Shown: positions 44,462-56,091, numbered from the stretch's first letter. The stretch is 64,000 nucleotides of DNA from Trichosphaerium sp. ATCC 40318 (GCA_038496445.1 JALMLS010000450.1:124001-188000), one strand, 5' to 3'. Made by a program: numbers and translations. Notes: generated from the letters alone by a model not told the origin.

Positions 44462-46373
44462 TTATGGCGCGTACAAAACAGACAACTAGAAGACGAAATG
44501 GTGGAGTGGCTCCTAGATGGAATAACAAGAAAAGAACACCAAAACTGCCACAGGCTCCAGTAAAGAAAGTACCGCTCAATGTACGCGAATATAAAACCTT
44601 TTAAAGCATCAAAACTGTATTTTAATTCATCTTCAGCCAAATTCCTTTACATTCACTTCATTCGGCGATGTACAACTTGGTGGACTACCTGTAGAGATAT
44701 GGGCTATGATTTGTAAGTTCAGATTGTAAAACGTTACATGTTTGCTAAACACATTGTTAGGTTCATATATTCAAGAACCATCAGCTTCAAGCTGTATTTT
44801 ACGCATCAACACGATCATTTACGCTATTGCACTTGAAAATGTTAACTGGAAGAGCGTTTATTTTAACACATTCATTGACGCACTGTTTGAACAAGGCGAG
44901 GCAGTGTGACAGTGCTAAGCTTGTTTTGGCTCATCTTGTTTCGCAGATTGCTTGACGTCTCCCTCGCCAGTTCCACCATTCGTATACCCTTCTTTTGTTG
45001 GAAAGAACTGCTGGTACAACCGTCTCGTTCATCGCGCAAACTTGGGTAAACCATTGGCCGAACGTGAGTGCTCAGTTTGGCAAGGCAGGAAGGTACGTTG
45101 TTGAATGATCTTTAATTCATTTTAACTCCTTTAGTTTGTACCTGATATTGCTGATGATGGTTGTGGTACATTTTCATGTTTGATAGGGCCCACAGGCATA
45201 CCTTTATTCTGTAAGATGGAATACGGGACATGTGAATATGAAGATATTGGAAGCGCTAGTGTTTATGATTTCAATGAAAAGAAATACAAGGTACAGATTG
45301 CAGTTGTTCACCATATCCGTACTAATCTAGTTACCAGAAATTTATTGTTGCATACCATAATAGGTCTGATGAAACGGGTACAGCCATTCTGGCTTTAAGC
45401 TTTACTGTGGCGAGATTAATCTTTGGTAATCAACATGTTTCTTATATTTTTCTAACTTTTTTGTCACCTACAGGTTGGGGGTACAATGAGTATATGTCTA
45501 GTTGGCCTGTTATACGTGACTATGCAGAAAAGCTACTAGACGATATTTTTGAAGATTTAAGACCCAACTGCGGAGGAGGATGTTGTATGATTGGTTCTGG
45601 GTGCAATCTTTTTCGTGGTTTTACTATTGTAGATTTATTTTGACGTTTTTCTCAGAAAGCCTGTTCGTTTCAAGATGTATGAACATGAAGACGATTATGC
45701 AACAGGTGTAAAGCCCATACCAAATACATTATTAGATAGATATGATATGTATGGGAAATACATTGCATACTATAGCATTTACTCAGTATGGAACTTATTT
45801 GATAGCCGGTCATCGTAAGATTTTTTTGTTATTGCTTTATTTTAGGGCTAACAAGCTTCCTTTAGGTTTTACAGATGCATTGATAACCCCAATATAGTTG
45901 TTAATAACCCTAGAATGTATTATAGTACTCATAAACCTCCACTACCAGTTGTACCTGAAGAATGTGACAATATGGATGATAAACTTATAATTCTCAAAGA
46001 AAATGGTACTAAACTTGTTCTGATGTTTCGATGCTTCTTGGTCTTTTTGACTTTATTTCAAGGAAAACATTCGGTTGTTATTGATGACCTAGTGGAAGTG
46101 AAGCGTATAATAACACAAGCAAGGAATCAAGAAGGAGGACAGAATAATATTTGTAGTTTTCTTGCAAAGCAATCTATGTCTGTGTTTCACCAATTTGGCT
46201 CAAGTGAATTTGATTACCGTGAATTCATTACAGAATTTCCAAATCATGCTATACCTGGTAAGATTTCTCTTCTCACAAAGTATGAAGGAGATCATATCCC
46301 ACCTCAGGACAGCGTGATAAACGAAAAAGATAAGCACTTGAAAAAATCATTTGAAAACACAATAAATTTCTAG
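44462..46373 (+). CDS. F-box-like protein with histone H3-like N-terminal tail
   Basis: The ATG at 44462 has a strong context (A at -3, G at +4) and opens MARTKQTTRRRNGGVAPR. This copies the histone H3 tail: ARTKQT, R8, GG, APR. A basic linker follows, then exon 2 with an F-box-like motif (LGGLPVEIWAMICSYIQE), but no histone fold. Later exons encode a region with RANLGKPLAERECSVWQGRK, IADDGCGTFSCLIGPTGIPL and WPVIRDYAEKLLDDIFEDLR. A CGGGCC cysteine cluster precedes a long C-terminal part ending KKSFENTINF. I do not recognise the domains after the F-box. If methionine is removed, the free N-terminus would be A-R-T-K-Q-T, the epitope read by H3K4 readers and writers. A chromatin-targeted ubiquitin adaptor is inference. 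An upstream exon cannot be excluded, because the frame stays open about 50 bases before the ATG. Confidence 0.65.
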
Positions 46374-46388
46374 CACTTTTCCATCCAA

Positions 46389-46580
46389 TCACTTTGTTAA
46401 TAGTTGGACTCTAATTTTTTTATCACCCTCACTGGTGAACAAAGCCATGGTAGTATTTATTCCTGTACAATAAACGCCTGAAGCAACATAAATGCGATTT
46501 GCGTCACAGCACGTAAATGTATGCTTTAACTTTCCTTCTTGTTGCTCCTGAACTATACTGTGTTTATCTGTATGCCACGT
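46389..46580 (-). CDS. Possible terminal exon of an unknown minus-strand gene
   Basis: A frame ending VQLLTK-stop contains a protein-like stretch (TFTCCDANRIYVASGVYC...NTTMALFTSEGDKK). The upstream half overlaps the inner end of the right palindrome arm, where the mirror sequence in the left arm is broken by stops. No start or upstream exon could be fixed, so this may be a gene remnant. Confidence 0.3.
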   Translation of the reverse strand, partial: TWHTDKHSIVQEQQEGKLKHTFTCCDANRIYVASGVYCTGINTTMALFTSEGDKKIRVQLLTK

Positions 46581-47280
46581 GATATCTCGAGATTATCTAC
46601 ATAAAAATACAAGCTGCATATATGGCACATATTACTGGCTACATTGATAGCAACACAGAAACCTATTGCATACTTTATGGACATTGGTACCGGAAAAATT
46701 ATGTTTCACATGAAAGTACAAAGAAACACGACAATTCTCTAACTCACATGTATTTGTTACAAGTACAACTTATCACGAACTCCCACGGATATCTACTAAC
46801 ATGCTTTTTGTTTCCAGTAAGTGTCTCAGCGTCACAGAGGCTTCGTGGAGCAGGAGTCTAAAATTGGGACAAATAAAAACAAGTAGTTCAGTGAAGATAT
46901 CTTTGCAGTTGTTGAAGGCTGAGTATAGCGCTATATTATGGTACAATGTATTTTTGAGTATAAACGTTGCACAAAATTAGTAGAAAACTCTAAAGCAATA
47001 CGCAATAGAGAAGTAAAAATATTGGCAAGAGGCGCGTGACATCTTCACTGAATTGAAACTTGTCATTGCCGCCCATAGTGAAAATAGAGGTATTAAACGA
47101 ATAAACAAAGTCAATCAAGCAAATACTCAGGTTTTTATGAAGTACGTACCTTTTTTTTTTATTTGTGTTTCACAAAATATGTCGTCACCTCTTTCTCTTG
47201 TTTACACGCAAAACCTCCTTATTGTGCATGTGATTTTAAAAGGGGACTAAAGTTTATAAAACAACATAAATCAGTTTACC

Positions 47281-48688
47281 ATGTACACAACACAACAACT
47301 CGTACTTCTCTTTATTGGACTGTTTCTTGTATCTCTCAATGCATCTCAAGTTGATCCCTTCACTGCCTTTGCAACAACTTTTGCAACCGATTCATCACCT
47401 GTAGTCACCGAGACTACTCTTGATGGCTCAATTGTAGGTGGTCGTAGAGATCTAACTGCAAACAGAGTATCAGGAGCACCAATAAACGCATTGATTACAG
47501 AATGTCAGATCGCTGATGGTCTTGGCTTTCGGCTATCCAATGATGTCTCTGTTGTCGGTTCTTGTTCTTCTGTATACTCTGGATTGGATCTCACCGGTAT
47601 CAGCCCTCCATTAGACTTGACTCAGAATGGATGCAGTACGTGTGGCCACAATCACTTTAAATCGCTTGAAATATGTGTTCTGATTCTTGTTTTTTCTTGA
47701 TATTAGGCTGCTACAATTTTCGCATGGTTGGCGCTGATAGTCAGACAACTGTATCTGCTATTTTACGCAATTCAGCAACCTCAATCAACACTCAACTCAG
47801 TTTCAATATCGCTCAAGGAATATCTACACCTGTGGATGTGTGTTTACCTTACGGAAGCAATATCGATGATTTGAACTCAGTTGATCGTGTTGAATACGTA
47901 TTGGGCTCTGATATCCAAAGTGTTGATGCTCATGTCAAATACGCTTGTTGTCAACCGCCTGTCTCTTGCTGGTAATCACATCATTATTTTTATTTAAGTT
48001 CATATCTTACAGTCAAACTAATTGGTGTTTAGGCATACAATCAATCCAATTGGTTCTGCTGCCATTGACGACTTGAAAGTCGGTGATTCAATCAGTGTTG
48101 ATATCACTTGTGAGAACTATCAAAGGATTCCAATGGCTTCAACCGAAATGATATCGGGTTCATTTGGATTCGATAGCTCTATTGGATCTCTTGATGCTTC
48201 GTCATTGTCTTGTTCTGGCACAACATCATCAAGTGTATCAAATGGAGAACTTCAGTTTGATGCGACTTTGGCTGAAAATCAACAAGCTTCATGTAGCATC
48301 ACAGTCGACCTCACAGGTGCAGGCCAAGCCAATGATATTGCTGCATTGATCACAACAGCTTCAGGAGCTTCTCCAATTCTTTCAAATGAAGGATCTTCTG
48401 CGTATGTACTTTACTGTAGCAACCTCTTTGCACTCTTCTTACTCCTTTTTTATTAGACAAGGCACCTCTGCTTTCTGTGATCCTCCAACATTATCATCAA
48501 TCAATGTACTCCCAGCACCAGTGACTGTACCTTGCAGAGGTCAACGTAGATGTTTCCGACTTGCACAGAGCAACCCTTGCATATTCGCATCAAACTGTGT
48601 CAACAGAGAATGTGCTGTATTTTGCTTGAATACTCCAGAATGTCGTAATGATCCTTTGTGCTTTGGATCTTTCTGGAACCAAGTATAA
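47281..48688 (+). CDS. Secreted cysteine-containing protein, right-arm copy
   Basis: This is the mirror of the gene at 38,607-39,997, with the same signal peptide (MYTTQQLVLLFIGLFLVSLNAS), intron positions (for example gtacgt...attag at 47,637-47,706) and C-terminus (CFGSFWNQV). Differences are few and in frame, and both copies look intact, which fits recent duplication or gene conversion rather than decay. The family is unrecognised; the protein is predicted to be secreted. Confidence 0.8.
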
Positions 48689-49499
48689 TTCCAATGCGTA
48701 AATAAACGTCACAAAAGAGACAACATCAATGTCTCCCCTTCACTCACACCTTTGCATCCTTTTTGTACGTTTCTAAAAGTTACATTTTTTTTGTTGGCAA
48801 CACCAGGGTACTTTACTTGCTTGAGTGATAAAGCGAAATAGCTAGGATTTATCAAAATATTTTCTGTCAGGAGCGAGGGCAGATAACATCTAAAGTGGGA
48901 TTTGCAAGGTCGGCCAGACGTGTTAAATCCGTCAGATCTAACAGAGCGGGCAGAAACTGGTTTTATTTGGAAAAGTGTGGCTGAAAATTTGAATGAAACC
49001 GTTTCAAACCACGTGGCACCAAAATTTTTATTTACATATTTAACACCAGCGGCGTTTACAAAGCCTGCAGCAACATTGGTAGTGTTTTGGAGGTTTTAAC
49101 CTTATTACACCTGTCTTGGTGTTTGGATGCTGCGAGAGCGCTTTTGTTAGCGTGGGTAGGCGCTAGCGTAGCACTAGTAAGTTATACACGTACGTTGATT
49201 TATTGAAGCAAAAATTAGAGCAAACAGTGTTTGAGGCATTCATACCATCTTTGCCGGCAATGCGATAGCCTTATAGGGCATCATACCTTTTTTAATTCGC
49301 TTTTAGCTCATTGAATACTTCCATGGTTTGCTCGTACCGAGTACAGTGTGCGTAAACACTGTGATCATCTTCTATGGTCTATTGTTCTAAATTTTGTTGT
49401 CCCTTTTGGACGAGATGGTTCACATTGTGGGAGATCTACACCTTAAACAAAGTGTTCATTTCTTTAAAACGTGTACTGCAATCACGTGATTAAAGTTCA
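48689..49499. other. Intergenic within the right arm
   Basis: Mirrored for the most part at 37,923-38,606. No gene is supportable. CACGTG occurs near 49,012 and at 49,483-49,488. Confidence 0.4.
49483..49488. promoter_or_regulatory. CACGTG element upstream of LamG copy 3
   Basis: AATCACGTGATTAA lies 11 bp before the start codon, the same position as in copies 1 and 2. Confidence 0.55.
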
Positions 49500-51197
49500 A
49501 TGGCTAAATTACTCTTTTTCGCTATGCTATGTATTGCTAGTATCAACGCAGTGTGTGTATCCCCAGACCCAAGTATTTCGAGTTGGTGGAGGTTTGAGTC
49601 GATTGTAAATAATACATTTGACACTGTCAATTCACGCATTGGTAACATTACAGGGGTTCCAGGCGCTGACTTTTCTCAAGTAGAAGTACGATAACTTTTC
49701 TTAAATAAGCATAAAATTTATCGATTTAGGGCCGTGTTGGTAAAGGATTACGTTTAGGAGGTAACGCACCAATTGTAGCGGACAGTGGCGACATATTTAC
49801 GCCAAATCAAGGTATTGAAATTGTAATCAGCTCAAAACGCCAACACGCCTTACAGGAAGTTTCTCTGTTGAAATGTGGATATCTGTAGCATCTACAGCGG
49901 CCCAAGAAAAGTATATTATTCATCATGAATCTGATACAGGCTTCTATGTATGGCTCAGTTTCTCTAATCTAATAGGATTTGCTGCTGTGTCTGGTATGTA
50001 ATCAAAATAACTAAACCTTCGCTTATACTCTACTAAGATAATAGAGTAACTAGCTCTGTTTCAGCTATGACGTTAAATACAAACACTTGGAATCATGTGG
50101 GTTTGACATTTGATTGGTATTTTCTTTCGTTTATTTAACTGTAAATAACTCATAGAACTTTGTAGGAACAATAGCACCAGTACAGGAGAATACTTTGGAT
50201 ACTTGGGTATGTTCACAACTTTATTTTTAAGTTAGATGCTTAATCTTATGTACAGATGGCGTTGAGCGCAAGTTAACACCTAGTATCCCAAGTCAAATTA
50301 TTGCAAATAGCAGCACACCGGTCTTTATTGGTTCAGATAACAGAGGTGAACGAGGCTTTAATGGTACTATTGATGAGGTATTGTTGAATGTCTTTATTAC
50401 TATTCAACATGTCGCAATAGGTAACTTTTTATGATGGTGTTGCACTTAGTCAAACACAAATGCAAGAGATATTTAATGCAGGTGAGACTGGGTTACCAAC
50501 ACTTCTCTTGACTATTTATTGAGGAATAAACGGAAAATGTGTGCCATCGCCTCCAACATCTGAAGTACCTACAACGCAAGGTACACGGTAGATAAACTAT
50601 GACACTGTTTTAATTAAAATAGTATGCAATGGCGACAAGCTTCCAAGAGCCGAGTGTAACAATACTGAAGGCGTCTGGGTTGTGAATGAGGATATTGTGA
50701 TTGAGTCAGCAATGAACTTTCGTATTGAGACATCAGTTATTTTGAAAGGTAATAATCACATGTTTGATTGCGTTGCGACTATTTATTAATCAATAAATCT
50801 AGGGAACGTAAATGTGGGAGAGACAATAACATTCCTTATTTCTTCAATGGCAACACTCACATTTCAAAAATGTCCAACTTTCAATGACAGTCTCAATATC
50901 GTTGTCACAGAAGTCTCTGAATCTGTTCATACACTCCTTACAATTCCACCAAATTGTGATGTATCAGTCGTTGAGGTGACATCTGATGTTGAAGACGAAT
51001 GTACCGACTTTTCGAGAATAGAAACTGATACACAGCTTTCTGTTGTATGGTCAGTTAATGATGGATGTAATGATAGCAGTCTAAGCAATGGAGCTATTGC
51101 TGGTATTGCTGTAGCTGCTGTTGTTATTATTGTGGTTCTAATTGCAAGTTTGATTTACTTTCTTACATTCCACAAGAAGAGATCCTTCGTCATTTAA
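49500..51197 (+). CDS. LamG-type single-pass membrane protein, copy 3
   Basis: This is the cleanest of the three copies. The signal peptide MAKLLFFAMLCIASINA is followed by SPDPSISSWWRFESIVNNTF and a jelly-roll ectodomain (KGLRLGGNAPIVADSGDIF, SFSVEMWISVAS, HVGLTFDW, VFIGSDNRGERGFNGTIDEV, FYDGVALSQTQMQEIFNAG). A short linker (PSPPTSEVPTTQ) leads to a second extracellular region with CPTFNDSLNIVVTEVSESVH, a membrane helix (AIAGIAVAAVVIIVVLIASL) and the tail HKKRSFVI. Eight or so introns of 40-70 nt have GT...TAG/CAG ends. The predicted role is a cell-surface glycan- or protein-binding receptor; the ligand is unknown. Confidence 0.8.
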
Positions 51198-51474
51198 ATC
51201 TACTTAAAAATCCACCTCAACTTAGTGAAGATGAACATTATGATGTAATAAAAGCCTCTGCTAGAACATATGTGGTATTGTTTGATTTTGCTGTCACACA
51301 AAGGGAACCTGTATTAATTAGCTGAGTGTGTGAACTGATATACAATGTTACAAAACGAGTCGAAAGTATGTTACTGTTGTTTTATTTCTGTTGTACAAAG
51401 CCACCTTGTTGGCAATAAATATTATGTACAAGCCATTCAAGGAAGCATTTCTGGAGTATGGTTTTTTTCGTTTC
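51198..51474. other. Intergenic; outer end of the right arm
   Basis: Convergent 3' ends of LamG copy 3 and the Ras gene. Arm similarity stops near 51,370. Confidence 0.45.
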
Positions 51475-52053
51475 TTAAACTAATTTACACTTTTTAATGG
51501 AAGGCTTTCTTCGTTTCTTTTTCTTGCTCGTTTTTTGTTGTGGTTCTTCATTTTGTCTTCGAATCTCTCTAACGATTTCAAAAAAGCACTCTTCGACATT
51601 TGTTTGTGTCTTTGCTGATGTTTCATAGAAAGGAGCATTGTGGAGATCAGCGAAGTCTTGGCCTTGTTGCTTTGTAAGTTGTCTGTCATCGTCCAAGTCG
51701 CATTTGTTTCCGGTAATGACAAAAGGAGGATCATCGTCTTCACGGCATCGTTTAATCTGTTTGATGTATTTTTGTAACTCCTGAAGAGTCTCGCTGTCGG
51801 TAACAGAGTATACAAGAATAAAGCCATCAGCGCCTCTCATGTATGAGTCTCTGAGCGCGGAATATTCTTCTTGGCCTGCAGTGTCGAGAATATCGAGAAC
51901 GGCCATTTTATCGTCAATGGTAACAACCTTTCTATAACCATCTTCAATTGTTGGATCGTAATTCCATACGAAGTGGTTGTACAATAGTTGGATTGTAAGC
52001 GCTGATTTGCCTACACCACCAGCTCCGAATACGACAATTTTGTAGTCTGTCAT
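51475..52053 (-). CDS. Ras GTPase
   Basis: The protein is 192 residues in a single exon. All Ras motifs are canonical: P-loop GAGGVGKSA, switch I YDPTIEDGYRK, switch II DTAGQEEYSALRDSYMR, NKCDLDDD and ETSAK. A lysine/arginine-rich hypervariable end (KKKKRRKPSIKK) and the CAAX box CKLV follow. The prenyl group plus polybasic stretch target the plasma membrane. It should act as a GTP switch in chemotaxis, macropinocytosis or growth signalling, as in other amoebae. It lacks introns, unlike the Ras at 26,425-27,490, and keeps the catalytic Gln that the other has lost. Confidence 0.95.
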   Translation of the reverse strand: MTDYKIVVFGAGGVGKSALTIQLLYNHFVWNYDPTIEDGYRKVVTIDDKMAVLDILDTAGQEEYSALRDSYMRGADGFILVYSVTDSETLQELQKYIKQIKRCREDDDPPFVITGNKCDLDDDRQLTKQQGQDFADLHNAPFYETSAKTQTNVEECFFEIVREIRRQNEEPQQKTSKKKKRRKPSIKKCKLV

Positions 52054-52473
52054 GATGTGTTGTGCTTTGTGTTGGTTTTAATTTTATGGCTTCTAAACTA
52101 AAAACAGGCATTCATAGAAGAAATTTTATTTTTGGGCGTATTTATCTGAACGAGATTATTTATAAAGTAGAACACAGAAACACCGCGATGTCATCAAACG
52201 CTACTTGATTTCGTGACTGTGGGTCATGTCAACTACCACAACAATTCTCAAGGGATAAAGGGCGGCTCCTGACTGTTTTGGAAGTAACCAATAGTCAACA
52301 CGTGTAACATGTTTATTTCTGCTCTGATAAGGCGTCATAGAGCGTCATTAACCACAAAGAAATGTTTTAACAACTTATGTTTATTTCTAAAAAACAGAAC
52401 TTACCAAACATACTGTGAGCGTGACAGAAGCTTGTTTACGCGAACGAAAGGGGCCACAAATACTTTGGAGACT
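52054..52473. other. Intergenic
   Basis: Between the Ras start and the 3' end of the WDG-repeat gene. No gene is supportable. CACGTG occurs near 52,300. Confidence 0.4.
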
Positions 52474-53175
52474 CTAAACAATACAAGAAGACCAGAAGGT
52501 ACCGTCCCACGTTTTGTAATTCAAACCATCCGATTCCTTCCCTTCATACGTCCCTTGCTTTGTTTGATGGAACTTGTTCTTTCCAGATACTTGTGCTGTC
52601 CAATTAGAACCATCCCAACCCTTATAAGTCAATATTACATCAACGTGTCCTTTGGTTGCGTCTTGCTTCGTGAGCAAGAAATTACCATTAACTAGTTGCG
52701 CAGTCCAGTTATTGTCTTTCCAATCCTGAAACTGCATAATGGTATCTTCATGAAACTCATCTTTATCTCTTCTATTATGTCTAAATTTCGTGCCATGAAG
52801 CGTCGCTGTCCATATTGTATCATCCCACGTGATATAAACAATAATAGAATCATTATGCCCTGTTTTTGTTTATTTTAATTAGTTATTGCGTAACACGTGG
52901 TGAAATGACTAAGCGACAGTACACGTACCTTTTTTGGCTCCTTGTTTTACATGGAGAAAATTATTTTTGATAAGTCTACAACTCCAATTTGCTCCATCTG
53001 ATGTCTTGTACCTTAGTTCGCCATCGTGGATAAAATCTGTTGTCCCTTGTTTATTGTAAAGCCATTTACCTTGATTCACCCTTGCTGTGTAATTGGATCC
53101 GTCCCATGTCTTATAATTTAATATAGTGTCATTGTGACCACTTTTGGCTCCTTGTTTTACGTGATTAAAGAACAT
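52474..53175 (-). CDS. Tandem WDG-repeat protein (six repeats of about 33 residues)
   Basis: Two exons are joined by an intron of about 75 nt (52,856-52,932). There is no signal peptide, so the protein is cytosolic or released by another route. About 210 residues consist almost entirely of six repeats with the pattern D.iL.YkTWDGSNWTArv..n.FLhtKQGa..G; examples are YKTWDGSNYTARVNQGKWLY and YKGWDGSNWTAQVSGKNKFH. Six repeats of this length suggest a closed beta-propeller or a lectin-like barrel. Physarum tectonins have six repeats of similar size but a different consensus. A carbohydrate or lipid binding role is speculative. The third repeat is the most divergent. Confidence 0.65.
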
Positions 53176-54099
53176 TTGGAAACTTTATCCTTATACGACC
53201 AAAGACTTAAACCTCGCAAGGTGCTAATACCCTTTTACAAGTAATGTCCGCAGCGAGAGTGTTAATACACTTTTTCGCGTAGTAGCGGACATACCAATCT
53301 AAACGTTTATCAAGTTTATTTTCAACAAGTATCATAATGTCTCTTCTGTCTGATTGGTCGTCCAACCTCAAATACCAGGCGAAATGCGTGTCCCTTTACT
53401 CGGTAAGATGTTTCAAACCGCCCCTGAACTGCTACACAAGAATTCAGACAAACTGGACGAGATGTTGCGCAACCCTCCTGAAAACGAAGTTGGCTTTCGT
53501 CTTTTATTAGATCTACGCCAAGTACAACATATTTTGCAGTCAATTAGCTACTTGCAGCTGCTACATCTTACAAACAACGCCGTACTGAAGTCCTGTTATA
53601 CATGGAGACTATTAAAGCAGCTTTAACTGTAACATCGTTGTCGCCATTGCGCCAAGTTTCACATTAAAGGTTGCCCAGTTGACAAAAAATAACGTTCAAA
53701 CGTACTAAGCAAGCCGATAACTATTTCTTAGTATTCCTAATTTCAGTTACATGCCTGATAACCATTGAAGAAAGTATGTAACTGGTACCGAAATTATGAT
53801 AGCTCTATAGGGACATTACATCATATAACAGGGGTTTGTAATCGACAATTTGCGAAAGTAAACGCTGTGATATGGCCAAAGCTCCAGGTAGAGTAGATGG
53901 CTCTACTCAAAGAAAAATAACCTTAAGATCGCATTAACGTGCTATCTCCAGGGCATAGCATAAAGGCTTTACAAATGCACGAGTTGACCCGGATCGATAA
54001 AAAAGATTAATGACAATATTTCGGGGAAACAAAATTGTGTTTTTTACAGAAAATTGCTGACATTTCCTTCTAAATAAAGAAACCCAACAATACACAATA
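53176..54099. other. Mostly intergenic; one uncertain plus-strand frame
   Basis: A plus-strand frame with an ATG at 53,384 (MRVPLLGKMFQTAPELLHKN) runs to 53,626 and could be a small gene or exon: helical, no family recognised. The rest of the stretch to 54,099 shows nothing supportable. Confidence 0.35.
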
Positions 54100-55635
54100 A
54101 TGGAAACCACAAAGAAGAAATACTGTCTTATGTGCGCCTCAACACCTCGCGTTTTAAAGAACGTTTAATTGCAAAATCAGCAAAACCAGTTGTCAGCGAA
54201 AGCTACACTCCTTCTACGCTACAAATGGGCTTAATCGCACATTTAGCGTAAGATGGAGACGTATACTGCTATTTTTTCTTATTTTTACTCCTTTCTGATC
54301 TAAACCAGTATTAACGCTATTAAGATACGCTCCAAACGCGTATTCAAGCATCTTATAGTGAAACGGATGGTTTTTCTTGAGATTTTAGTTGAAACGTTCT
54401 TATCATACTCTTAGGACTTCATCTGAAGGTAGCATGCTACCTGAGATACCAGTTGATATTTGGCTAAGGGTAGAGTTCTGTTGCATAACAGACGTTCTAA
54501 CGTAGCTTCTTTGTTAGATTTGGAGCAAGCACGACTCTCCGCACTCTATCCCAATAGTATGCAAGACATGGTCAAAGATGTGTGAAGGAAACTGGGGTTC
54601 AATGTTCAGAGGACATTTTTATACTTCAGTGAGTTGACTATCACGATTTTACGCTTGGTTTGACACAAGAAATTTGTAGGATAACTGGAGTCCTAAAGAA
54701 GGATCCCAGTGGCGTAACATGTACTTTGAAAGGTTATCTCTTCAAAGGAATGTATCACAGCACTTGGAAAAATGCAAAGAACACGATGAGAGCGAGTTTG
54801 AAGCTGAAGGTAACCAATCGTTCTTGGGGTTCTTTTTCTTGCAGTTTTTTGGTTTCTTTGCCAACAGTTTATAGGGGCTTCTCCTGATGACATACGAAGA
54901 GTTGAGAAGGAATTGGATGTAATTCTTCCTGCTGATCTTGTTGAATCCTTGTTATGTGCCAATGGATTCACAAGTAATGGTGTTTATAATTTTTCATGTG
55001 ATCAAATTGTTGAGCGTACAAAAGAAATTCGTAATTCTTTAACAATGTCAGATGAAGAATACAAATTGCATAAAGATTCGTTGTCTTTTCCGTGGAACAT
55101 CAAGCCATCGGATCTCAAGAAGACTGACTTTTCGGATAAACATGTGTTTGTAATGGAGTACAACGGTAAGTGCTATAATTTGTTTTTGCTCTCTTGAAAC
55201 TCACTCGTTGCCTTTACTGACGTTTGACTAATATCACAACACGTGTCTTTGCTTGAATTTATCGTCGAAAGTCTTGGCTCCTTAGACAAATGTACTAATC
55301 TAAATGCGTTTTGCTTAGAAGCAGAAGAACTAATGTATTCTATTACTACCAATGATGACCCTGAAGCAAAGGTAAGTTGGTAAAGACACGCATAGAAAGC
55401 AGACTGCTTAACCACTTAATAGGTTCTAAGCCTTTGGAACAGCTATGAAGGGTGGGGAAATGAAGTGATGTAAGCCACCTTTTTGTTTAACGATAGTCTG
55501 CCATTCTTACTTGGTTCTAGATGTACCGGTCCTGATTTTGAGTCTTGGGTTGCTTATTTATCAGAAACTTGTATTGAGCAAGAAGAGAGTGATTGGATAA
55601 TGGAGAGAGAAGATATGAAGCCTGCTGAAGTCTGA
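54100..55635 (+). CDS. F-box / SMI1-KNR4 (SUKH) domain protein
   Basis: The start is tentative (an ATG at 54100 needs a short intron). An F-box-like motif starts near 54,432 (MLPEIPVDIW) and continues after an intron as IVCKTWSKMCEGNWGSMFRG. Then DNWSPKEGSQWRNMYFERLS leads into a SUKH domain (SPDDIRRVEKELDVILPADL, then VESLLCANGFTSNG). This matches the SMI1/KNR4 pattern of E.elg..LP.d....l..nG. Later exons, after introns at about 55,166-55,279, 55,372-55,421 and 55,470-55,521, give EYNDKCTNLNAF and end EREDMKPAEV. The F-box plus SUKH pairing is known from the FBXO3 group of ubiquitin-ligase adaptors. The ApaG domain typical of animal FBXO3 is not seen. Confidence 0.65.
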
Positions 55636-56091
55636 TAATAAACAAACTCCTTTCAACATGCTTGAATTTTGTATTGCTGCAACTACCCGTTACCATGTGA
55701 GCCCTCTGCAAAGCAGAGGAGTCCACTAAAAATATCAAGGTTGTGACGAATCAAGTACAAACTTGAGTTTTGATGACGAACCGAGTCAACAACTATTTTT
55801 AACAGATTTGACTTCTGTCACACTTTTGCCTTTATTTTTAAACGCAGCCTTTGATCACTATGGAAAGCGAGTCAAAATCTCGATACACTCACCTAAGTGA
55901 TAATACGCAGGGTATTAGCCTAGATACCGCAATAAAATGGTACTATAAAATGGAAAAACGCCAAAGTATGGCCAACATGTGCTTTACAGTACTGCGTACG
56001 ATATTTTTTTCAAAACCCTTTTAGTTTTTTTCTGAAAGAGCGATCACGTGATCGCTACCTACTTCCTTTAATACGATGAGCGGAATGCTGT
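55636..56091. other. Intergenic
   Basis: No gene is visible between the SUKH gene and the 4-TM gene. A full TCACGTGA palindrome lies near 56,044 in the context GATCACGTGATC. Confidence 0.4.

Larger units (their letters stand above)
46515..51370 (-). repeat. Right arm of the large palindrome
   Basis: This is the inverted partner of 35,950-40,770. It carries the secreted-protein gene and the LamG gene on the plus strand, in mirror order. The two arms are separated by a loop of about 5.7 kb (40,771-46,514) holding the DWY-repeat gene and the H3-tail F-box gene. Confidence 0.85.

Noticed and set aside
53338-53630. A conserved mitochondrial LYR-type protein
   Set aside because: The frame (PELLHKNSDKLDEMLRNPP) lacks a recognisable LYR motif and its start and splicing are unclear.
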